From assembly GCF_900155525.1 (NCBI RefSeq), contig NZ_LT706942.1:129529-193528 (forward strand): a stretch of DNA of 64,000 nucleotides. The letters are read 5' to 3'. The stretch comes from Mailhella massiliensis. Its GTDB lineage: Bacteria; Desulfobacterota; Desulfovibrionia; Desulfovibrionales; Desulfovibrionaceae. The position numbers and the translations under genes were made by a program. Of this stretch, positions 29,822-36,869 are shown one piece after another. The first letter of the stretch is position 1, and each line of letters opens with the position of its first letter. Below the pieces are notes generated by a model. It had not been told where the DNA came from. It saw only the letters and a list, made by a program, of their open reading frames with translations, and made no database searches.

Positions 29822-30781
29822 CTACTTGAACCAGCCTTTTTTGAAGAAGAACAGCAGCAGCGACACGGTGATGAAAAACATGATTCCGAGCACTGCAAAG
29901 TAGCCGTATTCCCAGTCCAGTTCCGGCATGAAGTGAAAATTCATGCCGTAAATGCCCGCAATGACGCTGAGCGGCATGCAGAGCGAGGTGAGCACCGTGA
30001 GTACGCGCAGCCTGTAATCCGTTTTTCTCTGAGCGTGGAGCAGGCAGTCGTTGTGCAGATCGCGCAGCCGTATTTCCAGCTGATCCTGGCTGCGTACCAC
30101 ATGATTCTGGCTTTCCATGATGTCGCGCAGTTCCGTCTTCAGGTGCTGGAGGGGAAGATTCTGCGCCTGTATGCTCTGCAGGGCAGCCATGCAGTAATGC
30201 TGATCTTCGAACTGCGAATACAGGCGCGCCACACGGCGGCGGAGGGCGATGAGTTCCTCCTGTCGTATGTTGTCCGGCTCGTCGTCGATACGGTCGGCCA
30301 GATTTTCCACTGCCGAACGGGCGGCCATGTACTGGAGGGTGCTGATGTCCGTGCAGACGTCCAGAATGAACAGCAGAAGAGCCTGACTGGAAAACTCCGC
30401 AGGCTGGTTGCCGTTTTCCAGCCTCTGGCGCGCCCTGTCGAACAGCGGGGACTGATCGGGCCCGATGCTGAACACGGCGTTCTTCACGCACAGAAGCATG
30501 ACGTAGAAGGCCTCTTCGCCGTTCCAGCGGGAACGTTGGGGAAAGCGGAGAAAAAGGCAGCTGCGGCTGACATCCACGGAAGGAAAGCGGACGGGAATGG
30601 TGCAGGCGGTAACGGCTTCCTCCTCCACTCCCATGCCGCGAAGGACGTCGGCGAGGGCCTCGCGTTCCTGTTCCGATTCCTCCTTCAGGCGGATATCATG
30701 CCAGGCAACGGCCGTCTCCTCCGTTTTGTGGTCAAGCCATACGCCGTCGGATATGTTCAGATAGGAGTGTCGTATGTCCAT
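29822..30781 (-). CDS. CorA/ZntB-family divalent metal transporter
   Basis: CorA-family proteins are pentameric inner-membrane channels for Mg2+ and related ions. The 319-residue protein has a long hydrophilic and helical N-terminal part (about 1-255). Two membrane helices end the protein: VLTVLTSLCMPLSVIAGIYG and a second running to LLLFFFKKGWFK. The diagnostic loop motif GMN (IYGMNF) lies between them. CorA, ZntB and CmaX types cannot be separated with confidence here. No riboswitch is evident upstream. A small unknown gene on the same strand lies 118 bp upstream. Confidence 0.92.
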   Translation of the reverse strand: MDIRHSYLNISDGVWLDHKTEETAVAWHDIRLKEESEQEREALADVLRGMGVEEEAVTACTIPVRFPSVDVSRSCLFLRFPQRSRWNGEEAFYVMLLCVKNAVFSIGPDQSPLFDRARQRLENGNQPAEFSSQALLLFILDVCTDISTLQYMAARSAVENLADRIDDEPDNIRQEELIALRRRVARLYSQFEDQHYCMAALQSIQAQNLPLQHLKTELRDIMESQNHVVRSQDQLEIRLRDLHNDCLLHAQRKTDYRLRVLTVLTSLCMPLSVIAGIYGMNFHFMPELDWEYGYFAVLGIMFFITVSLLLFFFKKGWFK

Positions 30782-30898
30782 GGGGCAAGGCTAGCACGAA
30801 AGTCGCACAGGGAAAAGAAGCTGAGGGTGAGAAAGGAGCGGAGCAGGCTTTTTCGGGCCTTGCCTTCCCGCTCCGCCGAAGGCGGAAGCGCGTCGGAT

Positions 30899-31243
30899 CT
30901 ACAACAGAAACCTTTTTATCCTGACGAGGGTTGAGGCATATTTTTCCGGTATGGGAATGCGCCTTCCCTGTACGAATTCGGCAAGGGCGTTGTCGATACC
31001 GGGCACGGAAGAGCCCGCCTTCCTCAGGCATATCCGGCTTCCGTCGTCGGTGATGGAGTCATCGCGCACGGTCACCGTAATGTCCTGCTTCATGCCGTTG
31101 ATGGAAAAATTGACCATGAGGCTCATATCCTCACGGCAGACGATGCTGTGGATATGGAGAAAATCCGAAAGTCGACGATTAAGGAGTGACATGACTTTTC
31201 CGTTGTCCAGAATGAACTGCAGGATGTTGCGTTTGATGTTCAT
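30899..31243 (-). CDS. Small protein of unknown function
   Basis: I do not recognise this protein. The start at 31243 gives 114 residues beginning MNIKRNILQFILDNGKVM. AGGA lies about ten bases upstream, whereas the alternative ATG at 31267 has no ribosome site. It is soluble with a helical first third and strands after that (SLMVNFSINGMKQDITVTVRDD), and has no cysteine cluster, signal or membrane segment. It lies between corA and trmFO on the same strand. Codon use is like that of its neighbours, so it is probably a real gene. Confidence 0.6.
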   Translation of the reverse strand: MNIKRNILQFILDNGKVMSLLNRRLSDFLHIHSIVCREDMSLMVNFSINGMKQDITVTVRDDSITDDGSRICLRKAGSSVPGIDNALAEFVQGRRIPIPEKYASTLVRIKRFLL

Positions 31244-31328
31244 GGCCGGACTGTCCTGAAGTTCCATGACGGGGGCCTGTTTTCAGACAGGGCTTTTGCC
31301 GGAAGGCAAGGGACGTGCAGGGAAAGTC

Positions 31329-31400
31329 GCCGGGCAGAAATGGCTTCTGCCCGGCCAGGATTGCTTTAGCTGTCGGCACGGGGCCTGCCGCCGTGCCGAC
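31329..31400. repeat. Two tandem hairpins between trmFO and the small unknown gene
   Basis: GCCGGGCAGAA pairs with TTCTGCCCGGC (31329-31339 with 31345-31355). GTCGGCACGG pairs with CCGTGCCGAC (31372-31381 with 31391-31400). Neither is followed by a T tract on the minus strand. They may slow transcription or protect an RNA end. They are not a standard terminator. Confidence 0.45.
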
Positions 31401-31429
31401 GGCGCTTCGAAGGGGCGGAGCGGGAAGCC

Positions 31430-32851
31430 TCAGATGCCTTCGCGTTCACGCCATGCCGCAAAGTCGATACGGGCACGGTCGGCCATTTCCGCCTTGCGGG
31501 CCTTCTTCTTCGTGCGTTCGGCCAGCTCCGGCATGAGGCCGAAATGAATGTTGGAAGGGGTGAACTGCCGGGAGGGCGTACGAAGGTGATTCATGAGCGC
31601 GCCGAGGGCCGTGGTCTGCGGGGGAAGGGCGAGTTCCCTGCCCGTGGCCCGGGCGGCAAGCAGCATGCCCAGCCACAGGCCGCAGGCTGCGGATTCCACA
31701 TAGCCTTCCACCCCGGTTATCTGCCCGGCAAGGTGCACATGGGGACGCGCCTTCAGCGAAAGGTCGTCGTTCAGGCATTCGGGGGCGTTGACGTAGGTGT
31801 TGCGGTGCACGCTGCCGAAACGCAGAAATTCCGCATGAGCAAGGCCGGGGACGAGGCGGAACACCCTGTCCTGCGCGCCGTAGGTCATTTTCGTCTGACA
31901 GCCCACAAGGTTGAAGGACGTACGTTCGGCGTTTTCGGCCCTGAGCTGGAGCAGGGCATAGGGGCGGCGGCCCGTGCGCGGGTCCGTGAAGCCCACGGGC
32001 TTGAGCGGCCCGAAGGTAAGGGTGCGGTCGCCGCGGTCGGCCAGCGCCTCGATGGGCATGCAGCCTTCGAAGTGTATTTCCTTTTCAAAGTCGTGGGCGG
32101 GCACGCGCTCGGCCTCGCGCAGGGCTTCGTAGAAGGCCGTATATTCGCTGCGCGTCATGGGGCAGTTCAGGTAGTCGCCGTTTTCCTCGGCCTGGGGATC
32201 GACCATGGTTTCCATGGGCTTTTCCAGAAAGGGCGCGTCGTCGGAGTAGGGGGGCGGGGCGTCGTTGCCGTAGCGGGAGCCGCGGAACGCTATGCTCATA
32301 TCCACGGAGTCGGCCCGTACGATGGGGGCGATGGCGTCGTAGAAGTACAGACGGCCCGGGCCGTCTTCGGGAGAGATGACGGCAGAGAGCGAAGCGGCGA
32401 GATTTTCCGAAATGAGCGGCCCTGCGGCCACGATGACGGTTTTCCCTTCCAGTTCCGGCGCGTCGAGGTCCGGTATCTGCCGCCGCACGAGGGTGATGAG
32501 GGGTTCTTCCTCCACGCGGCGGGTGAGTTCCCGGCTGAACAGCTCCCTGTCCACGGCAAGAGCCTTGCCCGCAGGAACGGAACAGGTTTTCGCGATATCC
32601 ATGGTCACGCTGGACAGATCGCGCATTTCCTCCTTGAGCAGGCCCACGCCGGACCCCTGAGCGTCGTTGGAGCGGAAGGAATTGGAACAGACGAGTTCTC
32701 CGAGCAGCGGGCTGGTGTGGGCGGGGGAGAAGGCTTCCGGCTTCTGTTCATAGAGCGTGCAGGGGAGATGGGCGCGGGCAAGAGCGAAGGCGCATTCGCA
32801 CCCCGCGAGGCCGCCGCCTATGATGACGAAAGCGGGCGTTGACATATCCAT
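31430..32851 (-). CDS. trmFO: tRNA (uracil-54-C5) methyltransferase, folate/FAD-dependent
   Basis: TrmFO makes ribothymidine at position 54 of tRNAs with methylenetetrahydrofolate and FAD. The 473-residue protein starts with the FAD motif FVIIGGGLAGCECAFALA and has ELVCSNSFRSN with the conserved catalytic-region cysteine. Further motifs are YFYDAIAPIV, NCPMTRSEY, MPIEALADRG, TLTFGPLKPVG and GQITGVEGYVESAACG. All belong to the family. GGAG lies six bases before the ATG. The gene is divergent from the EF-G-like gene across a 400 bp region. Confidence 0.96.
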   Translation of the reverse strand: MDMSTPAFVIIGGGLAGCECAFALARAHLPCTLYEQKPEAFSPAHTSPLLGELVCSNSFRSNDAQGSGVGLLKEEMRDLSSVTMDIAKTCSVPAGKALAVDRELFSRELTRRVEEEPLITLVRRQIPDLDAPELEGKTVIVAAGPLISENLAASLSAVISPEDGPGRLYFYDAIAPIVRADSVDMSIAFRGSRYGNDAPPPYSDDAPFLEKPMETMVDPQAEENGDYLNCPMTRSEYTAFYEALREAERVPAHDFEKEIHFEGCMPIEALADRGDRTLTFGPLKPVGFTDPRTGRRPYALLQLRAENAERTSFNLVGCQTKMTYGAQDRVFRLVPGLAHAEFLRFGSVHRNTYVNAPECLNDDLSLKARPHVHLAGQITGVEGYVESAACGLWLGMLLAARATGRELALPPQTTALGALMNHLRTPSRQFTPSNIHFGLMPELAERTKKKARKAEMADRARIDFAAWREREGI

Positions 32852-32997
32852 GGTGACTCCGTGAAGGCAAGGGCGATATCGCCGTTGAATGGTGCGCTTC
32901 GGCGCGGCACAACCTTACTGGAAGACGCGCGGGAAGTCACTCTTTTATGCGTACGCCGGAAAAGTCCGCTTTTTACCAGAAAAATAGCGGTATGCGC

Positions 32998-33027
32998 TTG
33001 ACAGGGCATAGCGGCACTTTTTATGAC
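32998..33027 (+). promoter_or_regulatory. Putative sigma-70 promoter of the EF-G-like gene
   Basis: A consensus TTGACA (32998-33003) is followed after 18 bp by TATGAC (33022-33027). The leader to the ATG would be about 220 bases long. It is an AT-richer island in the 400 bp between the divergent trmFO and EF-G-like genes. No other feature is recognised in 32852-33251. Confidence 0.6.
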
Positions 33028-33251
33028 CTTATAGAAAGAATTCATCGAAACACCCTCCCGGTAGGAAAAGGCCTGCCGTTGAGCGGACGCGATGGATCTT
33101 TTTTTGTAATTCCCTCTCTCCGGGGAGGGAGTGCGGCACCCGTCCGCCGGCGGAAAAATCCGGGACGGGGCCTCTGTGGATTGAAACATTGAGCCGATGC
33201 GGGAGTATGCTTCCGTATCCATGAGAAATTCAAACCCCAGTGGAGATTCGT

Positions 33252-35318
33252 ATGTCCATAGCTTTGGAGAACCAACGCACCTATGCTCTTGTCGGCACGG
33301 GCGGCAGCGGTAAGACTTCGCTTGCAGAAATGCTTCTTTTTCAGGCCGGTATCATCAATCGTCTTGGCGCCATAGAAGAGGGTACCACGGCTCTGGACTA
33401 CGAACCGGAAGAAATCAAGCGCCGCGGCTCCATTCAGCCCGGTTTCGCCACCTTCGACTGGAAGGGATTCCGTCATAACCTTGTGGATATTCCCGGCGAT
33501 TCCAACTTCTCCGCCGACATGGAATGGCTGCTTTCCGCCGTGGACAGCGCCGTCATCGTGGTGGACGCCGTGGACGGCGTGCGCCCGCAGATGCGCCGTA
33601 TGTGGAAGAGCGTGAAGGCCGCCGGTCTTCCCACCATCGCCGTGGTCACCAAGATGGACCGCGAACGCGCCGATTTCGACGCTGCCCTGAACAGCCTGAC
33701 CACGCATCTGGGCGTGCGTCCCGTGGTGTTCTATATTCCGATTCTGGAAAAGGGCGAATTCGTGGGGCTCGTGGACGTGTTCGCCAGCAAGGCGTACCGC
33801 TTCCTTGAAAACGGCGAAACGGAAGAAATCGCCATTCCTGCGGAACTGGAAGACGAAGCCATTCTGCTGCGCGACACCTCCGTGGAGAATATCGCCTCTT
33901 CCGATGAAGACCTCATGAACCGCTATCTGGAAGAAGGCTCCCTTTCCGACGAAGACATCACCCTCGGCCTGCGCAAGGGTGTGCTTTCCGGCGAAATCGT
34001 GGCCGTGCTTCCCTCTTCCGCCATGCAGAACAGAGGCGGCCGCCGTCTGCTCAACCAGATCAACAACCTGCTGGCTTCTCCGCTGGACCGTCCCGCCGTG
34101 CTCGGTACCGACGCCTCCGAGCGCGCCGCCGATCCCGAAGGCCCGGCGACCTGCCTGGTCTTCCGCTCTCTGAACGACGCCTTCTCCGGCCAGGTGAACA
34201 TGATCCGCGTCCTTTCCGGCACCATTTCTTCCGATTCCACGCTGAAGAACATGCGCACCGGCGAAATGGAACGCCTGGGTTCCCTGTTCTACGTCAACGG
34301 CAAGACGCAGACCGCCTGCAAGGACACCCTCGGCCCCGGCTCCATCGTGGGCGTGACCAAGCTCAAGGGCACCCGCACCGGCGACACCCTGTGCGACGAA
34401 AAGGCTCCCTTTGAAGTGGAACTTCCCAAGCTGCCGCCCCAGCTCATCACCTTCGCCCTCGCTCCCAAGCAGAAGGGTGATGAAGACAAGGTCTTCGCCG
34501 CCGTGCAGAAGCTCCTCGACGAAGATGTGACCCTGAAGCTCAGCCGCGACGAGGAAAGCTCCGACATCCTGCTCGCCGGTATGGGCCAGCTGCATATCGA
34601 AATTTCCGTGGAAAAGGCCCGCCGCCGTTCCAAGGTCGACATCGAACTCAAGACGCCCCGCGTGCCTTATCGCGAAACCGTGCGCGGCAAGGTGCAGGTG
34701 CAGGGCCGTCACAAGAAGCAGTCCGGCGGCCGCGGCCAGTTCGGCGACTGCTGGATTGAAATGGAAGGCGCGCCCCGGGGTTCCGGCTACAGCTTTGAAG
34801 ACGGCATCGTGGGCGGCGTGATTCCCCGCCAGTACATTCCCGCCATCGACAAGGGCATTCAGGAAAGCGCGGCCCGCGGCTACCTCGCCGGCTGCCCGGT
34901 GGTGGACTTCCGCGTGCGCGTGTACGACGGTTCCTACCATACCGTGGACTCCTCCGAAATGGCCTTCAAGATGGCCGGTTCCATCGCCTTCAAGGCCGCC
35001 ATGGCCCAGCTCAAGGTGGTGCTGCTCGAACCCATCGTGCAGATGACCGTGACCATTCCCGATGAATACATGGGCGACGTCATCGGCGATCTGTCTTCCC
35101 GCCGCGGCAAGGTGCTCGGTTCCGACTCCCAGGGCGGCATTACGGAACTCAAGGTCAACGTGCCCATGAGCGAAGTGCTCCGCTACGCCCCCGATCTGCG
35201 CAGCATGACCGGCGGCCAGGGCGTGTTCACCATGGAATTCGACCACTATGAGGAAGCTCCCCAGCCCGTGGTCGACAAGGTCGTGGCTGCTCATCAGGCC
35301 GCCAAGGGCAACGAATAG
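33252..35318 (+). CDS. Elongation factor G-like translational GTPase (FusA2 type)
   Basis: The 688-residue protein has the full EF-G domain order: GTPase domain, domain II, and C-terminal domains III-V ending in YAPDLRSMTGGQGVFTMEFDHYE. The GTPase motifs depart from canonical EF-G. The P-loop is GTGGSGKTS (residues 15-23) in place of the AHIDAGKTT form. G3 is DIPGDSNF and G4 is TKMD. Such changes are typical of the EF-G-like paralogue group seen in many bacteria, whose role is uncertain. No ribosomal protein genes are near, as would be expected for the main fusA. The ATG at 33252 has GGAG six bases upstream, which is better than GTG 33240. Confidence 0.9.
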   Translation: MSIALENQRTYALVGTGGSGKTSLAEMLLFQAGIINRLGAIEEGTTALDYEPEEIKRRGSIQPGFATFDWKGFRHNLVDIPGDSNFSADMEWLLSAVDSAVIVVDAVDGVRPQMRRMWKSVKAAGLPTIAVVTKMDRERADFDAALNSLTTHLGVRPVVFYIPILEKGEFVGLVDVFASKAYRFLENGETEEIAIPAELEDEAILLRDTSVENIASSDEDLMNRYLEEGSLSDEDITLGLRKGVLSGEIVAVLPSSAMQNRGGRRLLNQINNLLASPLDRPAVLGTDASERAADPEGPATCLVFRSLNDAFSGQVNMIRVLSGTISSDSTLKNMRTGEMERLGSLFYVNGKTQTACKDTLGPGSIVGVTKLKGTRTGDTLCDEKAPFEVELPKLPPQLITFALAPKQKGDEDKVFAAVQKLLDEDVTLKLSRDEESSDILLAGMGQLHIEISVEKARRRSKVDIELKTPRVPYRETVRGKVQVQGRHKKQSGGRGQFGDCWIEMEGAPRGSGYSFEDGIVGGVIPRQYIPAIDKGIQESAARGYLAGCPVVDFRVRVYDGSYHTVDSSEMAFKMAGSIAFKAAMAQLKVVLLEPIVQMTVTIPDEYMGDVIGDLSSRRGKVLGSDSQGGITELKVNVPMSEVLRYAPDLRSMTGGQGVFTMEFDHYEEAPQPVVDKVVAAHQAAKGNE

Positions 35319-35340
35319 GCTCCAGACCGTCTGAAGATGA

Positions 35341-35378
35341 AACGCGGCGTTTCCCGGCAGGGGAAGCGCCGCGTTTTT
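35341..35378 (+). terminator. Terminator of the EF-G-like gene
   Basis: AACGCGGCG (35341-35349) pairs with CGCCGCGTT (35367-35375) and is followed by T residues. It starts 22 bp past the stop codon. Confidence 0.9.
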
Positions 35379-35559
35379 CGTCATGTCCCGGGCGGGGAGT
35401 CATGCTTTTCTCTCCGGCCTGCCCGGCAGGCACGCCGCGGGAATAATCCTGCTTCTTCCGGCAGGGGGCCCCGCCCGTCCCGTCCGCAGGCAAGGGAACA
35501 TGCTCCGGCTTCATGGTGTTCTGTCGTGAGCCGCCCGGAAAAGGGGATACGGCGTACGG

Positions 35560-35583
35560 AAAAAGCCCGGCCGTCTGCCGGGC
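35560..35583 (-). terminator. Terminator of the EVE-domain gene
   Basis: GCCCGGC (35565-35571) pairs with GCCGGGC (35577-35583). On the minus strand five T follow. It is about 85 bp past the EVE gene stop. The rest of 35379-35668 shows no gene. Confidence 0.75.
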
Positions 35584-35668
35584 AGGCCGGGGCGGCGGGC
35601 TTTGTCATACGGTTTCCGGGATGATGCCGGGCCTGCCTCATGCAGGCAGGGGAGGGCGGAAGGAGGGG

Positions 35669-36136
35669 TCAGTTGAGGCTTTCTCCCGCCATGTCGAGAA
35701 TATGCCTGAAGTGCCTCTCTTCCACGGGCTGCACCGAGAGACGGCTGCCGCGCCGCAGAAGTTCCATGCCTTCCAGCGCATCCTCGCGCCGCAGCTCTTC
35801 AAGGGGAAGCGGTTTTTTCAGGCGGCGGACCAGCTTGACGTCCACCATGTACCAGCGGGGGTCTTCGGGCGTGGCCTTTTCATCAAAGTGACGGTTCTTC
35901 GGGTCCTGCGCGGTATGGTCGGGGTAGGCTTCACGCACCACTTCCACCACGGCCACGATTTCCGGCTTCTTGCCGCTGTGATAGAAGAAGCCGAGATCGC
36001 CCTTTTTCATGGAACGCATGAGATTGCGGGCCTGATAGTTGCGCACGCCGTCCCACGAGGTGACGGCATCCTGCGAGAAGATGAGATCATCCAGGGAAAA
36101 ACAGCCGGGTTCTGTTTTAAAAAGCCAGTATTGCAT
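35669..36136 (-). CDS. EVE-domain protein
   Basis: EVE domains are PUA-like folds that bind modified bases or RNA. The 155-residue protein is a single EVE domain: it starts MQYWLFKTEPGCFSLDDL and has SWDGVRNYQARNLMRSMKKGD, GFFYHSGKKPEIVAVVEVVREAYPDHT, and DPRWYMVDVKLVRRL. These match the family throughout its normal length. The biological role in bacteria is not settled. Restriction-linked and RNA-linked roles have both been suggested. It is a single gene, and no restriction genes are near it. Confidence 0.93.
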   Translation of the reverse strand: MQYWLFKTEPGCFSLDDLIFSQDAVTSWDGVRNYQARNLMRSMKKGDLGFFYHSGKKPEIVAVVEVVREAYPDHTAQDPKNRHFDEKATPEDPRWYMVDVKLVRRLKKPLPLEELRREDALEGMELLRRGSRLSVQPVEERHFRHILDMAGESLN

Positions 36137-36319
36137 GGGAAATCCTTGCCTTGAGGTGAGGGAACGTGGTTTTTATATACGGTTGCGCCCGGACTAAGGC
36201 AAGAAGGCGCAGCCTGGGAACGCTTTTTTCTCTGACGGCGAAAAAAGGCGCCTTTGGGGGCAATATGCGCGTACATAAAATTAAACATAATATATTTCCA
36301 TAAGTTACCAATATCAACA

Positions 36320-36349
36320 TTGACACTTTCCGGCAGGCAATGCTATGGA
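36320..36349 (+). promoter_or_regulatory. Putative promoter overlapping the longer start of the following gene
   Basis: TTGACA (36320-36325) and TATGGA (36344-36349) are 18 bp apart in an AT-rich stretch. Transcription would begin near 36356, after the ATG at 36345. This supports the shorter start at 36399. Confidence 0.55.
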
Positions 36350-36398
36350 GGACAAAAAGGGCCTCTGCCCGTTTTATGTTGTCGGAAATGGAGATGTC

Positions 36399-36773
36399 AT
36401 GGTCGCCGCAATGAATGAACTGGAAAAAGTCACCCTGCATCTGGAGAATGGGGCCAGCCTCATGTTTCATGGCCGTCTGTTTTCCGAGGCCGTGTGGTAC
36501 GATGAATACAGCGGCGAGCTGACCCATCAGAAGCTTTACGTCACGGATCAGAACGAACAGGTCTACGTCATCCAGAAGGGCGGCGGGGACCGGAATCTCT
36601 GCAGGGCCTACCGCATGGCGGTGCATGGCGAGCGCTGCGTGATCTATAACGGGCGCTACTCCATGGAACTGCCTCTCGATCTTCTGCTTCTTGCCGTGCG
36701 TACGCTCTGCGGAACGGAAGACGGCCCGGCTCTGGAACAGGCGGAAGAAATTCTTCGCGCCGCCAACTGCTGA
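36399..36773 (+). CDS. Small soluble protein of unknown function
   Basis: I do not recognise this protein. The start at 36399 gives 124 residues beginning MVAAMNELEKVTLHLENG. GGAG lies five bases upstream, and the in-frame ATG at 36345 falls inside the likely -10 box. The pattern is beta-rich (LMFHGRLFSEAVWYDE, KLYVTDQNEQVYVIQKGGG, RYSMELPLDLL) with a C-terminal helix. It has no signal or membrane segment. It stands 96 bp before the M16 peptidase gene on the same strand and could share its transcript. Confidence 0.6.
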   Translation: MVAAMNELEKVTLHLENGASLMFHGRLFSEAVWYDEYSGELTHQKLYVTDQNEQVYVIQKGGGDRNLCRAYRMAVHGERCVIYNGRYSMELPLDLLLLAVRTLCGTEDGPALEQAEEILRAANC

Positions 36774-36869
36774 CGGATGTCTGCGTCTGCCCGCAGGGGC
36801 CTTGCGGCGACCTTGCGACGGGCCGCCGTTTTCATTTTGAACTTGAGAAAAGATATATAAGGAAACAAC

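Noticed and set aside
33042..35384. 780-codon open frame opposite the EF-G-like gene
   Set aside because: Antisense shadow caused by codon bias of a highly expressed gene. Gly/His/Val-rich with no known fold.
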